Origin: Longilinea arvoryzae
GTDB taxonomy: Bacteria; Chloroflexota; Anaerolineae; Anaerolineales; Anaerolineaceae
Assembly (NCBI RefSeq): GCF_001050235.1
Contig: NZ_DF967972.1
Location: 2,247,894-2,280,553 of the forward strand
Reading direction: 5' to 3'
Length of the DNA stretch: 32,660 nt
Part shown: piece after piece, positions 30,871 through 32,660 of the stretch
Numbering within the stretch: the stretch's first letter is position 1
How the letters are laid out: every line of letters starts with the position of its first letter
Notes under the pieces: generated by a model
What the model was told of the DNA's origin: nothing
Databases searched by the model: none
The model's input: the letters and a program-made list of their open reading frames with translations, nothing else
Program-made: the position numbers and the translations under genes

Positions 30871-32193
30871 ATGACCCCAATTCGTACCTTGATCATGGGT
30901 GCCGCAGGACGCGATTTCCATAACTTCAATGTCTTTTTCCGGGATAACCCGGATTATGAAGTTGTGGCTTTTACGGCCACTCAGATCCCCAATATCGATG
31001 ATCGCCGCTACCCAACCGAACTGGCCGGCAAATTGTATCCGAAAGGCATTCCGATCTATCCCGAAAGCGACCTGCTCAAACTGATCGCTGATCTGAAGGT
31101 CCAGCAGGTCATCTTTGCCTATTCCGATCAACCGCATGAGGTTGTGATGCACAAGGCCTCCATCGTCAATGCGGCTGGCCCTGATTTCCGCCTGATGGGC
31201 CTGGAAAGCACGCAGGTTAAATCGACCAAACCGGTTGTCTCGATTTGCGCCGTTCGCACCGGTTCCGGCAAGAGCCAGACCACCCGCCGCGTTTCCCTGA
31301 TCCTGCGCGACATGGGTTATCGCGTGGCCGCCATTCGCCACCCCATGCCATACGGCGATTTGGTCAAGCAGCGCGTGCAGCGCTTCGCCACCTACGCCGA
31401 CCTGGACCGACACGAGTGCACCATCGAAGAGCGCGAGGAATACGAACCGCACATCGATAATGGCGTGATCGTCTACGCCGGCGTCGATTACGAAGCCATC
31501 CTGCGCCAGGCCGAGCAGGAAGTCGACATCGTCCTCTGGGACGGCGGAAATAACGATTTCTCCTTCTACAAAGAAGATCTGGCCATCGTGGTTGCCGACC
31601 CGCACCGCCCCGGTCACGAAGTTCGCTATTACCCTGGCGAGACCAATATCCGCCACGCGGACGTGTTCGTGATCAACAAAGTCGACACCGCCCAACCTGA
31701 GAACGTCATGACCGTTCGCAACAACCTGAACGAACTCAATCCGAAGGCGATTGTCATCGAAGCGGCCTCTCCTCTGTTTGTGGACAATCCGGAAGCGATC
31801 CGCGGCAAGCGCGTGCTGGTTATCGAAGACGGCCCGACGCTGACCCACGGTGAAATGGCCTACGGCGCTGGCTGGGTGGCTGCCCGCCGCTTCGGCGCCG
31901 CTGAGATTGTCGATCCGCGTCCGTTCGCAGTCGGCAGCATCATCGATACCTACAAGAAGTACCCGAACACCGGCGCGATCCTGCCTGCCATGGGGTACGG
32001 CGCCGAGCAGATGAAGGACCTGGAAAAGACCATCGACCGCGCCGATGTGGACCTGGTCATTTCGGGTACACCCATCGACCTGAACCGCGTCATCAAGATC
32101 AAGAAACCGATGCAGCGCGTGCGCTATGAACTGCAGGAGATCGGCAAGCCCACGCTGGAAGACGTTTTGAAGGCCAAGTTCGGCAAGAAGTAA
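30871..32193 (+). CDS. Cyclic 2,3-diphosphoglycerate synthetase-like GTPase (COG2403 type)
   Basis: 440 residues from the ATG at 30871, preceded by TAGGAGA. The N-terminal part starts with a Rossmann-like IMGAAGRDFHNFN. The central P-loop is VRTGSGKSQTTR (about 128-139), followed by WDGGNNDFSF, the guanine-specificity-like INKVD and EDGPTLTHGEMAYGAG. This set matches the family that includes archaeal cyclic-2,3-diphosphoglycerate synthetase and bacterial proteins annotated as predicted GTPases. In methanogens the product is a thermoprotectant phosphate store; the role in bacteria is not settled. The frame is open further upstream through the argS repeats, but no SD supports an earlier start. 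A terminator follows. Confidence 0.75.
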   Translation: MTPIRTLIMGAAGRDFHNFNVFFRDNPDYEVVAFTATQIPNIDDRRYPTELAGKLYPKGIPIYPESDLLKLIADLKVQQVIFAYSDQPHEVVMHKASIVNAAGPDFRLMGLESTQVKSTKPVVSICAVRTGSGKSQTTRRVSLILRDMGYRVAAIRHPMPYGDLVKQRVQRFATYADLDRHECTIEEREEYEPHIDNGVIVYAGVDYEAILRQAEQEVDIVLWDGGNNDFSFYKEDLAIVVADPHRPGHEVRYYPGETNIRHADVFVINKVDTAQPENVMTVRNNLNELNPKAIVIEAASPLFVDNPEAIRGKRVLVIEDGPTLTHGEMAYGAGWVAARRFGAAEIVDPRPFAVGSIIDTYKKYPNTGAILPAMGYGAEQMKDLEKTIDRADVDLVISGTPIDLNRVIKIKKPMQRVRYELQEIGKPTLEDVLKAKFGKK

Positions 32194-32218
32194 GCCGTTC
32201 AGCCAACTGAAGACCATC

Positions 32219-32252
32219 AGGGACCGGCCAATACCTGCCGGTCCCTTTCGTT
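32219..32252 (+). terminator. Terminator of the cPGS-like gene
   Basis: Ten-base perfect stem AGGGACCGGC/GCCGGTCCCT (32219-32228, 32237-32246) with an eight-base loop, followed by TTCGTT. Stem is strong, T-run moderate. Confidence 0.75.
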
Positions 32253-32254
32253 CC

Positions 32255-32263
32255 TGATATAAT
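32255..32263 (+). promoter_or_regulatory. obg promoter, extended -10
   Basis: TG-A-TATAAT (32255-32263) directly after the terminator, 55 bases before the obg ATG. No clear -35. Confidence 0.55.
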
Positions 32264-32318
32264 TTCGGTTGCGCGAAATTGCTCAAGCGGGCGCGAATGG
32301 AATAAAGGATAGGAAAAT

Positions 32319-32660
32319 ATGTTCATCGATCAATCTAAAATATTTGTGCGCTCAGGCAAGGGCGGAGATGGTTTCGTGCACTTTCATCGCGAAAAATTCG
32401 TGCCTCGCGGCGGTCCGGACGGCGGTGACGGCGGTCGGGGTGGAGATGTGATCCTCGAGGTCAGCTACTCCATGAACACCCTGGCGACTTTCCGGCACAA
32501 ATCGCGTTTCATCGCTGAAGAGGGCGCGAAGGGCGGAAAGAACAACATGACCGGCAAATCGGCCGAGAACCTGATTGTAAAGGTTCCGGCGGGTACGCTG
32601 GTTTATGACGACGCCAGCGGCCAATTGCTGGGCGATCTGGTGGAAAAAGGCCAGCGCCTG
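32319..32660 (+). CDS. obg: GTPase Obg (5' part)
   Basis: The first 114 residues are visible, out of a usual 420-430; the right edge cuts the gene. They form the glycine-rich Obg fold: SGKGGDGFVHFHREKFVPRG followed by GPDGGDGGRGGDVILEV and VKVPAGTLVYD. Obg is an essential GTPase acting in 50S ribosome assembly and the stringent and stress responses. The GTPase domain lies outside the window. AAAGGATAGG precedes the ATG. It has its own extended -10 promoter. Confidence 0.95.
   Translation, partial: MFIDQSKIFVRSGKGGDGFVHFHREKFVPRGGPDGGDGGRGGDVILEVSYSMNTLATFRHKSRFIAEEGAKGGKNNMTGKSAENLIVKVPAGTLVYDDASGQLLGDLVEKGQRL

Noticed and set aside
30763..32286. 507-codon open frame on the minus strand opposite the cPGS-like gene
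   Set aside because: It mirrors a well-supported gene and reads as low-complexity residues typical of antisense frames in GC-rich DNA; it has no SD or family motif.

Overview
The window is a chromosomal, protein-dense piece of a Gram-positive-like bacterium. It is most likely a member of the Chloroflexota, class Anaerolineae. That placement is an inference from the gene repertoire: an NBR1-Ig-type lipoprotein behind recA, a TtuA/TtuB thiolation pair, a CpXC protein, a membrane-anchored GH3-like protein, a YvcK with N-terminal membrane segments, and a cyclic-2,3-diphosphoglycerate-synthetase-like GTPase. I see no rRNA, tRNA, CRISPR array, insertion sequence or phage gene. Both ends cut through genes: an unknown membrane protein on the left and obg on the right.

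Layout. 1-1831, minus strand: recA, an NBR1-Ig lipoprotein and a cut-off membrane protein form one operon. It is driven by a sigma70-type promoter with a LexA-like box between -35 and -10. 1832-2432 is a 600-base intergenic region. It holds the recA promoter, an opposing promoter, a long structured RNA resembling a glmS ribozyme, and an intrinsic-terminator-like hairpin just ahead of the ribosome binding site of glutamine synthetase (2433-3773). 3887-7723, minus strand: an operon of tgt, uppP, a PstS-like lipoprotein, ttuB and ttuA, with one ATGA overlap and one 8-base overlap. 7940-10008, plus strand: recJ, then a small AT-rich membrane ORF. 10165-10848, minus strand: a GT2 glycosyltransferase, divergent from a plus-strand operon (10936-16762) of an AAA+ ATPase, GDPD, threonine/serine dehydratase and a GH3-like membrane protein, two of whose junctions are ATGA overlaps. 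16769-18619: a tail-anchored Ser/Thr kinase and, divergent from it, an FHA-winged-helix regulator. 18673-22974, minus strand: class III aminotransferase, soluble GAF-PAS histidine kinase and CpXC protein. 23192-24130 is a ROK sugar kinase, divergent from yvcK (24214-25560). Then, all on the plus strand, come gap, pgk, a haem-binding CxxCH protein, rpsT, argS, the cPGS-like GTPase and obg.

How the genes relate. Much of the window is housekeeping: DNA repair (recA, recJ), tRNA modification and charging (tgt, ttuA/ttuB, argS), central carbon metabolism (ROK kinase, yvcK, gap, pgk, cPGS-like), cell-envelope precursor recycling (uppP) and nitrogen assimilation (glnA). The most unusual signal is the glmS-ribozyme-like RNA in front of glnA rather than glmS. 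If active, it would tie glutamine production to glucosamine-6-phosphate, a product of glutamine consumption. Other points worth attention are the kinase/FHA-wHTH pair, a GH3-like domain lacking the usual catalytic histidines, three genes whose promoters predict leaderless mRNAs, and a tandem triplication of the 3' end of argS.
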